Below are positions 1 to 8,343 of a stretch of DNA of 64,000 nucleotides, in pieces. The notes under the pieces are model-generated. The model was not told the origin of the DNA. It did no database searches and saw only the letters and a program-made list of their open reading frames with translations. Source of the stretch: an uncultured Fidelibacterota bacterium (GTDB lineage: Bacteria; Fidelibacterota; UBA8477; JABMPR01); contig CALBFA010000042.1 of NCBI GenBank assembly GCA_937888365.1, positions 20,343-84,342 on the forward strand. The letters run 5' to 3'. The first letter of the stretch is position 1. Each line of letters opens with the position of its first letter. Both the position numbers and the translations under genes were made by a program.

Positions 1-1
1 A

Positions 2-283
2 TGCAATAAATGCCACGCCATGCCCAATCATGAAGTCAATCACATGGGCAAAGCCATCAACAATTTTAAAAATATTAAAATGGTATTTGAAACGCAGGCT
101 AAGAAAACAGGTATTTCTTTGCCTTTAACAGATGAAAAAACACTTTCGTGTACAAGCTGTCATAATGTTCATAATAGGAATGTTTTGATAAAAGCAGACG
201 ATACAAAGCATCAACCCAAAGTAAATCAACATTTTTTACAATTACCGAAAGCACAATTGTGCAAAGCTTGTCATGGCTATTAA
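2..283 (+). CDS. Multiheme cytochrome c, C-terminal fragment (5' end outside window)
   Basis: The reading frame is open from base 2 and starts inside a heme motif, so the start lies upstream of the window. Three CXXCH motifs are visible: CNKCH at the very edge, CTSCH followed by NVH, and CKACH five residues before the stop. The CXXCH spacing with a following histidine resembles the paired-CXXCH (cytochrome c3/c7-like) families, whose hemes are bis-histidine coordinated. It is a periplasmic or surface electron carrier by family. It sits 26 bases upstream of the CbcL-like gene on the same strand, so it is probably an earlier member of the same heme operon. Total heme number is unknown because of the truncation. 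Confidence 0.85.
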   Translation, partial: CNKCHAMPNHEVNHMGKAINNFKNIKMVFETQAKKTGISLPLTDEKTLSCTSCHNVHNRNVLIKADDTKHQPKVNQHFLQLPKAQLCKACHGY

Positions 284-309
284 TGCAAAGATTACGTGAG
301 AATTGAGTT

Positions 310-2046
310 ATGAGAAAAAATTACTTTATCCAGACAAAAAACTCAGCAAATAATCCAATAATGCAAAATAATCGTATGATTTCCTCGTTTCGATTATTGG
401 TTCTATGTTTCATTCTCTTGTTTGTAACATCACCCATTTTTGCAGAAGATGATGCCAAATGCATGAGCTGTCATCAATATGAGAATTTTGGGCGCATTGA
501 TGAAAATGGCGTCTTCCACAATTATTATATCGATGCAGAGAAATTTCAAAATTCAATTCATGGTACATTAACCTGTACCGCTTGTCATGGTGACATAACC
601 AATATTCCCCATAATCCAAAACCTGTCCCTGTTGATTGCGGACAAGCCTGCCATTTAGAAGAGCCTTTTAGTCAAAAACCTTTCAGTCATAGCGGTATTG
701 CTAAATCGATTAATAATTCAATCCATGGCAAAAAAGGTAACGATAATGACAAAGACAAGCCTGTTTGCAAAAGTTGTCATGTTAATCACGTCTTTAAAGA
801 ATATCATGAAAATATCGTTGCCCAAAAAGCCGAAAATTGTATGGCTTGCCATGAAGGAGAACAATTTTCAGTAGCCTTACGTCATATTGAGGTTTTCGGC
901 GGTGATCTTTCCTATTGGAATCAAAAAAATAAAATATCGATATGTGTAAACTGTCACGCGAATGCCGACATCCAAAGAAAAACACAAGAAGTTGGTGAAA
1001 TTGACGAAGTTGCGTCCTTTCTAAAAACCTTTCATGGCGTTGGATATTCGTTTGGCGACGAAGCAGTGCCTGTATGTTCAGATTGTCATTCGTATCATAA
1101 TGTTTTTCCGCAATCCGACGTTCGCTCAAAAATTCATCCATTACAGTTAAGCAAAACATGTACAAGTAGCGGATGTCATGAAGGCGCTTCCGATAGTTTT
1201 ATTTCGGGTTCGATGCATTTTCGCTATACGGGCTATCAAGCGAAAATCTTAAAATATATTCGATTAATTTGGACGTCTCTTATTATCGGTGTCATAGGAT
1301 TTATGATTTTGCATAATTTCGCCGATTTCTTTCGAAGTAGAGAGCATATTAAAAAACATGGTTATCCAAAAGCAGCTCGTGCAGGAAAAGCCTATCTTCG
1401 ACTGACTAAAGCAGAGCGCGTTAGCCATATCATTATGTTCGTAACCTTCACACTATTGGCAATATCGGGTGCGATGCTGTGGTTACCACGAGAAAGAATG
1501 CTTTGGTTGCCGCAATGGTTTTTCCAAAATGAACTACGAAATTGGATCCATCGTATCGCAGCCATCGGCATGTTCCTCGTATCTTTTTATCATATTGGCT
1601 ATGCCATATTTACAAAACGCGGACGATTCTTGCTCTTTCAAATGTTCCCTAAACTCATCGATGCAACGACATTTATGCAAAATATGATGTTTCTCTTTAG
1701 ACTTAGAAGTACACCGCCAAAATTCGGTCACTTCAATTATTCCGAAAAGATGGAATACTGGGCCTTTGCCTGGGGCTCATTTGTAATGGGCGGTACAGGT
1801 ATTATTCTTTGGTTCGAAAATCTGGGCCCAAAATTTTGGGTTGATGTCTCGCGACTTATTCATTCCCTTGAGGCAATATTAGCCGTCTTGGCGATTGTGG
1901 TATGGCATTTTTATCTCGTCCATTGGAAACCGGGAAAATGGCCCATGAGTAACGCTTGGATTACAGGTGTCATTTCAGAAGATGAAATGAAAGAGGAACA
2001 CTTGGCTCGTTGGGAAGAACTCGAAAAAGAAGGAGAGGAATCATGA
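310..2046 (+). CDS. CbcL-like multiheme cytochrome c / cytochrome b fusion (quinol oxidase of an electron-export chain)
   Basis: A 578-residue protein with a signal sequence (about residues 24-45). An N-terminal periplasmic domain carries six CXXCH motifs plus a CX3CH (Cys110) and a CX4CH (Cys284) variant. A C-terminal half has about five membrane helices (roughly 313-333, 372-392, 412-436, 485-503, 515-537). Histidines inside helices at 373, 414, 428, 518 and 533 suit two b hemes of the HydC/FdnI type. This architecture matches Geobacter CbcL, which takes electrons from menaquinol and passes them to periplasmic cytochromes; that role is inferred here. ATG 361 is an alternative start giving a shorter signal peptide. 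The stop overlaps the ATG of the triheme gene, indicating translational coupling. Confidence 0.85.
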   Translation: MRKNYFIQTKNSANNPIMQNNRMISSFRLLVLCFILLFVTSPIFAEDDAKCMSCHQYENFGRIDENGVFHNYYIDAEKFQNSIHGTLTCTACHGDITNIPHNPKPVPVDCGQACHLEEPFSQKPFSHSGIAKSINNSIHGKKGNDNDKDKPVCKSCHVNHVFKEYHENIVAQKAENCMACHEGEQFSVALRHIEVFGGDLSYWNQKNKISICVNCHANADIQRKTQEVGEIDEVASFLKTFHGVGYSFGDEAVPVCSDCHSYHNVFPQSDVRSKIHPLQLSKTCTSSGCHEGASDSFISGSMHFRYTGYQAKILKYIRLIWTSLIIGVIGFMILHNFADFFRSREHIKKHGYPKAARAGKAYLRLTKAERVSHIIMFVTFTLLAISGAMLWLPRERMLWLPQWFFQNELRNWIHRIAAIGMFLVSFYHIGYAIFTKRGRFLLFQMFPKLIDATTFMQNMMFLFRLRSTPPKFGHFNYSEKMEYWAFAWGSFVMGGTGIILWFENLGPKFWVDVSRLIHSLEAILAVLAIVVWHFYLVHWKPGKWPMSNAWITGVISEDEMKEEHLARWEELEKEGEES

Positions 2047-2804
2047 AAAAAAGATATCGTGGTTTAGGCTACTTATTTTTCGGACTTATCACTATCACAT
2101 CGGTTATTATGATTTATAGTTTTGCGAGAGGTTTAGTTGGCAAAGCAACCCGTTCGTCTGATAATCTCATTCCAGAGTCATCCATAACGCAAGAATTATT
2201 AAATACCAACCCAGGTGATGTTCTTAAGCAATTTGGTAGTGATTATAACGCAGCACATGACAATTTTCATTATTTCCCTTCTGTCGAAATGGTGGATGCA
2301 AAAAATCGCTCAGCTTGTCTATTTTGTCATACACCAATGCCTCACAATAGAGAAATCAAACATCGGGCATTTTTAAATATGCATACAAGCTATCTCGCTT
2401 GCGAAAGTTGCCATTACGAGTATAGCGAGTTTTCATGGATGGATATGGAATCGATGAAAAAACTTTCGGGCAAACCACCTGTCAAATCTAAAATGCGCCG
2501 ATTTCTCATTGTACCTTTGGTAAATGGTGAAGTCCAATTTCAAAAGCAATCCAACACCCAATTTCAAGAATTAGCGCAAACGAAAAATTTTGCTGATCGT
2601 CGCAATAATACGGAGACCCGAAAAGCGGTGGAAGGCAATATTCTCACCAATCCATTGGACTGTCTCACTTGTCATAAAAGCGAACAAACCTACCTCGATT
2701 TAAAAAGTCTGGGCTATGATGCCGAGAGGGAAAAAACCCTTGAAAGCTTAAGTATTCCTTCTGTTTTTGAATCGTATCAGGAATTTTTCTTACCCGAATT
2801 ATAA
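2043..2804 (+). CDS. Membrane-anchored triheme cytochrome c
   Basis: The start is ATG 2043, which overlaps the preceding stop as ATGA; a longer in-frame start at 2010 would add a basic stretch before the membrane helix. The 253-residue product begins with a single uncleaved-looking helix (about residues 8-26), then a periplasmic domain with CLFCH, CESCH and CLTCH motifs and several free histidines that can serve as distal ligands. Between the second and third heme is a stretch of about 80 residues without motifs. I do not recognise a named family. Its position directly after the CbcL-like gene suggests it accepts electrons from it, or is a subunit of the same inner-membrane complex. Confidence 0.8.
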   Translation: MKKRYRGLGYLFFGLITITSVIMIYSFARGLVGKATRSSDNLIPESSITQELLNTNPGDVLKQFGSDYNAAHDNFHYFPSVEMVDAKNRSACLFCHTPMPHNREIKHRAFLNMHTSYLACESCHYEYSEFSWMDMESMKKLSGKPPVKSKMRRFLIVPLVNGEVQFQKQSNTQFQELAQTKNFADRRNNTETRKAVEGNILTNPLDCLTCHKSEQTYLDLKSLGYDAEREKTLESLSIPSVFESYQEFFLPEL

Positions 2805-2805
2805 A

Positions 2806-3690
2806 ATGCATAATTTCATAAAACAAATATTCCCGTACCTTCTTTTACTTCTGTTAAGCATTAGCAGCGTAATAGCTCAAGGCAGCCGTGTCTCGCTTTT
2901 GGAAACCTTCAAAGACGAATCAATGAAACTCCCTAGCGATATTGCCATCATTTCTGACAATAAAGTTTTAATTGCTGATGGCGTAAACAGTCGTTTGGTC
3001 CTTGTGACGATGGGAAATCAAACGCCCAAATATGTGCAATTTCCCGCATTTAAGCGACCTCTGGGAATTTGCTCAGACGATGCGGGCGGTGCTTGGATAA
3101 CGGATACAGAAATTCCAGCACTCTTTCATATTGATGCCAATCTTCAATTGGTCAAAATGCTTTATCTTTCACCAGACATTAATCCGACAGACGTACTCTA
3201 TGACCAGAATTTCCTTTTCGTCGTTGATAATTCAAGCCATTCCATCCTCAAAGTAAACTTGGCTGGCGAAATTGTTTCTCAGTTTGGAAGCAAAGGCGAC
3301 GGTCGTGGTCAAATGTCATACCCCGCCATGATTGCAAAAGATTCCCAAAGTCTACTGTATATCACCGATGTTATGAATGCACGCGTCGTTATTTTTGATG
3401 TGAATGGAAAGTACTTGGGTCGCTTAGGAAGCTATGGTGTCACGGAGAATAAATTGTACAGGCCTAAAGGAATTTGCGTCTCGGATCAAGGCTATGTTTA
3501 CGTGAGCGACAGTTATTTAAATAGGGTTATTTGCTATGATGCCAAAGGCGTCGGTCAAATACTCCATGGCTCGAGTTATAATAATATGACGTTTGATAAT
3601 CCTCTGGGTGTTGCCGTTTTAGGCGAGTCGATATTTGTGCTGGAAAGTTTCAATGCAACACTACGTCATTTGGATATTGAAATACGGTGA
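2806..3690 (+). CDS. Secreted NHL-repeat beta-propeller protein
   Basis: The start at ATG 2806 follows the preceding stop by one base and gives a clean signal peptide ending in SVIA-QG; an earlier in-frame ATG at 2767 would spoil it. The roughly 275-residue mature part is built of NHL-like blades (patterns such as PxGI, YVSDSYLNRV, GxLGRLGSYG and repeated YITD/ADG elements), enough for about six blades. No heme motif or catalytic residue is seen. NHL propellers are usually protein- or ligand-binding scaffolds. Lying between a triheme and an 18-heme cytochrome gene, and resembling the lipoprotein at 5756, it is probably a structural part of the cytochrome complex. Confidence 0.8.
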   Translation: MHNFIKQIFPYLLLLLLSISSVIAQGSRVSLLETFKDESMKLPSDIAIISDNKVLIADGVNSRLVLVTMGNQTPKYVQFPAFKRPLGICSDDAGGAWITDTEIPALFHIDANLQLVKMLYLSPDINPTDVLYDQNFLFVVDNSSHSILKVNLAGEIVSQFGSKGDGRGQMSYPAMIAKDSQSLLYITDVMNARVVIFDVNGKYLGRLGSYGVTENKLYRPKGICVSDQGYVYVSDSYLNRVICYDAKGVGQILHGSSYNNMTFDNPLGVAVLGESIFVLESFNATLRHLDIEIR

Positions 3691-5756
3691 GTTCGATTTT
3701 GAATAATCATATTAGTACTAAAACGAGCATACCAAAATCGCAGATTTCAAAATGTGCGCGTCTGAAAAGGCTATCGAGTTGTAGTTTGATTCTCGTTATA
3801 ATGATGCTTTCGACGCAGATGCTTTTTGCCAAGAAAAAAGAATTGAAAGCCAGCCCAAATCAGGAATGTACCGTTTGCCACATCAATTGGCATCCTGAAA
3901 ACCAAAAAGCACAAAAATATATCGTATCGTCCAATACCAATGTCATTATTGACGGCAAACCATCCTTGGTTGCGGATAGAAGAATGTGTTTATCCTGTCA
4001 TGATGGCTACGTCATGGATTCCAGAGAAATATTCTTTAGCGACAATCATCAGCATTTTGATGAAAAACACATGGACGTATTGGGTTTTCCATTAACAGAA
4101 ACAGGCGATATCTATTGTGGTACCTGCCACACGCTTCACGCTATTAAAGGCGACAAAGCTGTTGGTCCAGCGCCTTTTATTCGCGAGGCCGTTTCGAATT
4201 CCAAACTTTGTATTGCGTGCCATACGGGTCAGCAAAATATCGTTGGGAATCATCCTTACGGTATCAGTTTAGCCGATAAAAAATTCAAATTACCGCCGAA
4301 AGCACATCTGGAAAATGAGACGCTGGAGTGCCTTACCTGCCATCAAATGCACGGGCCAGAGCCAACGCTTTTATCTCAAAATGGCGATTATAGCGAGCTT
4401 TGTACCACCTGTCACGCTGAAAAGAAAAATATCTATAATTCACCCCATGATTTGCGTAAGATGCCTGATTTGAGCCCCAATAATGCCTGCGCTGTTTGCC
4501 ATTTACCTCATGGCGGGAAAGGCAAATATTTATGGGCGATGGGGAAATCTGATAAAAAAGAACAAAATGAATATTGTCTCGATTGTCATAATGCAAATGG
4601 ACTCGCAGCAGAGAAATCGTTTGTCCATAAAGGGCATCCGGTGACGGGAAAAGTTTTTAAGAAAGACATCGCGGGTCTTCGTATTAAAGCCGGCAACAAA
4701 ATTTCATGTTTGTCTTGCCATGATGCCCATCAACCTGGGAAACCAACGTATCCGCCAGCACCAGAAGAACCTTTTTATGCATTTTTGAAAATAGCCAATG
4801 ATTTTGACGGAGCACTTTGTACAACCTGTCACGAAAATGAAGCTGACATCAAATATTCAGACCACAGTGTCGCTCGATCCGATTTTGCCGATCATTTAAA
4901 ATCAAACAATAAAACCGTCTCAACATGTAACTCTTGCCACAATATGCATAATGATGAGAATTGGAAATATGCATCCGATCCAATTTGCCTAGACTGTCAT
5001 ACGGAGAGTGATTCGCATAAATCTTACGCAAATGGTGGACATCCTTTATCGGTGACATTTAAATCAAAAACAGGATTACCTGTTGTCGGCGATACGCGGG
5101 ATCGCATTGGTTGTGTAACATGCCATAATCCCCATGCCTGGGGAAGTCCAGTCACTGATTTAACGTCAAATTTGGACGGCGATGAATCCAACTCATTTTT
5201 AAGAATTGCTAATACAAAATCGAACCTTTGTATGGACTGTCACGAATCTAAGGCAGCTGTTTTTGGGTCGCCTCACGATTTGGGTACCGACGAAGTAAGC
5301 ACTTGTGCCACCTGTCACGCCATACATCAACCAGCGGACAATACAGCTCTTATCAATCCTTGGAAAACAGACGTGTCAGAAATACCACACGAAAATCAAT
5401 GTTTAGACTGTCATTCACAGGGTGGAGCCGGTGAAAAAGCCATCCCCCAAGCTTGGAAACATCCAAAACAATATTTATTACAAAGTGCAAAATCTCGTGG
5501 CGACAAAGACAAAGTATTCCCATTGTATTTTGATGGCGAACATGGCGACAACATTGGCGCAATCAATTGCTATACCTGTCATAATCCACACGAATGGTCC
5601 TCATATTCCGCAATGACGAAAGCCGATAATCCTCAGGTGAAGACATCATTCTTACGGCAAAAAAGTAGCGATACTTATTGTGCCGATTGTCATGGAAAGG
5701 CGACACTTTGGAAGTATAATTATTTCCACGATCCCGATAAAAGAGGGCGATATTAA
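3687..5756 (+). CDS. 18-heme cytochrome c (paired CXXCH family)
   Basis: I count 18 CXXCH motifs in 689 residues. Most occur in pairs 25-60 residues apart, and a recurring module of CxTCHNPH, then FLRIAN, then LCxxCH shows internal repetition. The start is a GTG at 3687 overlapping the previous stop (GTGA); no ATG exists before the signal sequence at about residues 27-48, so translation probably depends on coupling. After the signal peptide there is no lipobox cysteine, so the protein should be free in the periplasm or held by the outer-membrane barrel. It is large enough to act as a heme wire across the periplasm or at the surface. Terminal electron acceptor cannot be told from sequence. Confidence 0.88.
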   Translation: MSSILNNHISTKTSIPKSQISKCARLKRLSSCSLILVIMMLSTQMLFAKKKELKASPNQECTVCHINWHPENQKAQKYIVSSNTNVIIDGKPSLVADRRMCLSCHDGYVMDSREIFFSDNHQHFDEKHMDVLGFPLTETGDIYCGTCHTLHAIKGDKAVGPAPFIREAVSNSKLCIACHTGQQNIVGNHPYGISLADKKFKLPPKAHLENETLECLTCHQMHGPEPTLLSQNGDYSELCTTCHAEKKNIYNSPHDLRKMPDLSPNNACAVCHLPHGGKGKYLWAMGKSDKKEQNEYCLDCHNANGLAAEKSFVHKGHPVTGKVFKKDIAGLRIKAGNKISCLSCHDAHQPGKPTYPPAPEEPFYAFLKIANDFDGALCTTCHENEADIKYSDHSVARSDFADHLKSNNKTVSTCNSCHNMHNDENWKYASDPICLDCHTESDSHKSYANGGHPLSVTFKSKTGLPVVGDTRDRIGCVTCHNPHAWGSPVTDLTSNLDGDESNSFLRIANTKSNLCMDCHESKAAVFGSPHDLGTDEVSTCATCHAIHQPADNTALINPWKTDVSEIPHENQCLDCHSQGGAGEKAIPQAWKHPKQYLLQSAKSRGDKDKVFPLYFDGEHGDNIGAINCYTCHNPHEWSSYSAMTKADNPQVKTSFLRQKSSDTYCADCHGKATLWKYNYFHDPDKRGRY

Positions 5757-6718
5757 TGCGTAAATCGACTTCTATTATTCTCATTTGTCTGCTGAGTATA
5801 TCTCTCTACAATTGTGCCAATAATGGCAAAAAAACGACGCCTATAGAAACAAACAATAAATCTCAATCTTATTTTTCGTGGACGAATCAAGGCATTCAGT
5901 TCAAGGCTTCAAAAAATGTATTTTTGGGTAAACTTCTGGGGCACAATCAATTTATTAGGTTTTCGAATTTATCAGATATCGCCACAATTGAGAACGATGT
6001 CTATATTTTAGATGAAAATATTTTATATCAATCCGTTTTAAAAAATGACGCATTGGTACTAAAAGCCTCCCATGGGTTCAATGAGTATTCACCGTCAATT
6101 CTTGCCGTAACAAAAGAATCCATTTTTCTAATTGACAATACTTCCCACGCACTCATTATGTTGGATAAATCCAATTTTAAAGAACTCAATAAGCTGCAAC
6201 TTCCTGTCAATAAAAGCTGCTCAGATATGTATTGGGATGTTGAAAATAACCAAATATTGATGACATTTCCCCATGTTCAAAAAATTTACGCCTATGATAT
6301 TCAAAAGACAACTTTCGCAATATATCCAATCAACACGCCTCTCTATTTACCTGTTGCTATTACAAAAGACAATGCAGGTGAAACTTACCTTGTTGATGCC
6401 TTGATGCGGGAAATTGTCGTCTCGTCGAAAGATGGAAAAATTAAAACAATATTTGGCTCTTACGACACCGTTCCTGGCTCATTTACATTTCCCAAAGGGA
6501 TCGAAATTGCATCGGATGGTATCGTATTTATCACCGACGAAGTAAGTGGAACGATTCAATTATTTAATGAAAATGGCGCTCTACTCATTGTCGAATCTCT
6601 AGGCGAGCATTTATCCATGCCATCGGCTTGTGCATTTACCGCCGATAGCCATCTTATCGTTTTGGATAGAGGCCTCAATACTGTCAATGTGTATCATTAC
6701 GAAGTGATGGAGCCTTAA
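5756..6718 (+). CDS. NHL-like beta-propeller lipoprotein
   Basis: The ATG overlaps the preceding stop by one base (TAATG). Residues 1-20 form a lipoprotein signal ending in SLYNC, so a lipid anchor at Cys20 is expected. The remaining 300 residues contain propeller-like repeats (YLVDAL, VFITDEVSGTIQLF, LIVLDRGLNTVNVY) similar in layout to the secreted NHL protein encoded at 2806. No catalytic motif is visible. In context it could tether the 18-heme or 12-heme cytochrome to a membrane or cap the outer-membrane barrel encoded just downstream. The family assignment rests on repeat pattern only. Confidence 0.72.
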   Translation: MRKSTSIILICLLSISLYNCANNGKKTTPIETNNKSQSYFSWTNQGIQFKASKNVFLGKLLGHNQFIRFSNLSDIATIENDVYILDENILYQSVLKNDALVLKASHGFNEYSPSILAVTKESIFLIDNTSHALIMLDKSNFKELNKLQLPVNKSCSDMYWDVENNQILMTFPHVQKIYAYDIQKTTFAIYPINTPLYLPVAITKDNAGETYLVDALMREIVVSSKDGKIKTIFGSYDTVPGSFTFPKGIEIASDGIVFITDEVSGTIQLFNENGALLIVESLGEHLSMPSACAFTADSHLIVLDRGLNTVNVYHYEVMEP

Positions 6719-6720
6719 CC

Positions 6721-8343
6721 ATGAGTGTTCGCATCTTAAACAAAAACTCAACTCGCTCTTGTTCCCGCATTTCAATGCTGATTGCTTTCCTATTATTGAT
6801 AATGACCTCCACATTGTTTTCCCAAATGACAGGCAATTTTCAAGGCCGAGTTGGGATGGATTTAAGTGATACATCGTCTGTAAAAAATGCCCTAACCCAT
6901 GTCGAACAATTGCAGCTATCATGGCGAGGCAATAGTGCTTTATGGGGAGCATATCGTCTGCAACTTGGCGGTGTCATGCATGGCAACGGCGCACAAGAAA
7001 CATTTAATATTTTTCCTGAATATAATATTGCGACGCGTTACAAATTTTGGAAAAATGTCAACATCGATGTGTATAGTGATTGGCATGTATTGAATCCTCT
7101 CACAATTAAGCCAGATGAATTAGTGGGTCGCCAACGCATCAGCGGATTTAAAGTAAATACAACTCTGCCGTGGAATATCCATGTGTCTTTGGGCTTAGGA
7201 TATCGGACGACGACAGGAGAGTATCAAAAGTACGCAGGTCTCGCCAATGATATTGCGTTGAGCAAGCACTTTGCTAAAAATACGCTACGTTTTTGGATGC
7301 ATAATATCTCAGATATTGTGGACAGCAATGTTGTGATGCCAAGTCGTTGGGGTCTTGATGGTCGCGGTGAAATTTATGGTGTAAAATGGAGCTCTCGACA
7401 TGGGAATTATACCTATTCAGGAAAACATTTTGTTCAGAGTTCTCATTTTTTAGAAAAAGATTTAACACCTAAAATTAAATCTCGTGGCGAAATCAATCTT
7501 TACGATTTCGAACAAAAATCGGTTTTTTTTCATCGTCTATCAATGAATTGGACCAACCGTATGACCGTGTCTAAAAATATAACGGCCATAACGCTCCTCG
7601 CTCGTGACCGCGTTACAGAACAAGATAGCTTGGATCGAATTCATTGGCGAAAATATGCCATAGGCTTGGCATGGAATATTGGAAAAGTAAATCAGTTCAA
7701 TGGCGAATTTATTATGGGATATAAGCAATCGGCCTCCTATGGACACGGGCTTGATATCACCTATAATGAAGATGCGAAATGGAACATCATGCAATCGAAA
7801 TCCATGAAAATGAGTCTGAAAGATGTATTCTTTGCCGAACTGTTTTCACGAATGGATATTCCGAATCAATCAATGATGTACGACATGGATCATCATCTAG
7901 AATTCGTTACAGAGTTTCGTCCTCAACAAAAATTCTCGATTCAAAATAGAATTTTCGTGCAAAATCATTTCGGCTCTGACTTAAATTTTTCTTATGACAC
8001 GTTGAGAAATCATGTAACGGATCAACTCGCATTTAAAATGACAGGACAATCGCTTCAAAGTTTTTCCAGCTTTTCAACGATAATGGACATGGATTCCTCA
8101 GACGTTAGTTTCCGAGTGGATTCGCGACTTTATCTTAAAACCAGCTCCACAACATCCTTGCGTTTTTGGGGCGGCTATCGTTTTGGTTCGTCAATATATG
8201 ATGACTTAGGTCAGGCATCTGCCTTGTTTCGCTTCTCTTATCCACGATGGACATGGGCGGCAGAATGGCTGTATTTTGGATATCCTGCCCTTGATCAACC
8301 CAAGGAATCGCAACTCTGGTTCCGTTTTACGAGGCGTCTATGA
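6721..8343 (+). CDS. Outer-membrane beta-barrel, putative porin of the cytochrome conduit
   Basis: A signal peptide (about residues 17-35, ending LFSQ) is followed by about 500 residues with alternating hydrophobic and polar residues, many aromatic girdle residues and repeated short strands, typical of a large barrel. The last residues (LWFRFTRRL) resemble a terminal strand, though the final residue is Leu rather than Phe. The length is in the range of the barrels of porin-cytochrome conduits (MtrB, OmbB). The N-terminal CXXC seen in MtrB is absent. It lies between an NHL lipoprotein and a 12-heme cytochrome, and its stop overlaps the ATG of the latter. The conduit role is inferred from context, not from similarity I can verify. 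Confidence 0.7.
   Translation: MSVRILNKNSTRSCSRISMLIAFLLLIMTSTLFSQMTGNFQGRVGMDLSDTSSVKNALTHVEQLQLSWRGNSALWGAYRLQLGGVMHGNGAQETFNIFPEYNIATRYKFWKNVNIDVYSDWHVLNPLTIKPDELVGRQRISGFKVNTTLPWNIHVSLGLGYRTTTGEYQKYAGLANDIALSKHFAKNTLRFWMHNISDIVDSNVVMPSRWGLDGRGEIYGVKWSSRHGNYTYSGKHFVQSSHFLEKDLTPKIKSRGEINLYDFEQKSVFFHRLSMNWTNRMTVSKNITAITLLARDRVTEQDSLDRIHWRKYAIGLAWNIGKVNQFNGEFIMGYKQSASYGHGLDITYNEDAKWNIMQSKSMKMSLKDVFFAELFSRMDIPNQSMMYDMDHHLEFVTEFRPQQKFSIQNRIFVQNHFGSDLNFSYDTLRNHVTDQLAFKMTGQSLQSFSSFSTIMDMDSSDVSFRVDSRLYLKTSSTTSLRFWGGYRFGSSIYDDLGQASALFRFSYPRWTWAAEWLYFGYPALDQPKESQLWFRFTRRL

Noticed and set aside
410..1165. Minus-strand open frames opposite the CbcL-like cytochrome gene
   Set aside because: They run antisense to a gene with clear heme motifs and have no domain or ribosome-binding site.
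4333..5784. Several minus-strand and alternative-frame open frames inside the 18-heme gene
   Set aside because: They arise from the codon pattern of repeated CXXCH modules; their products show no protein-like features.
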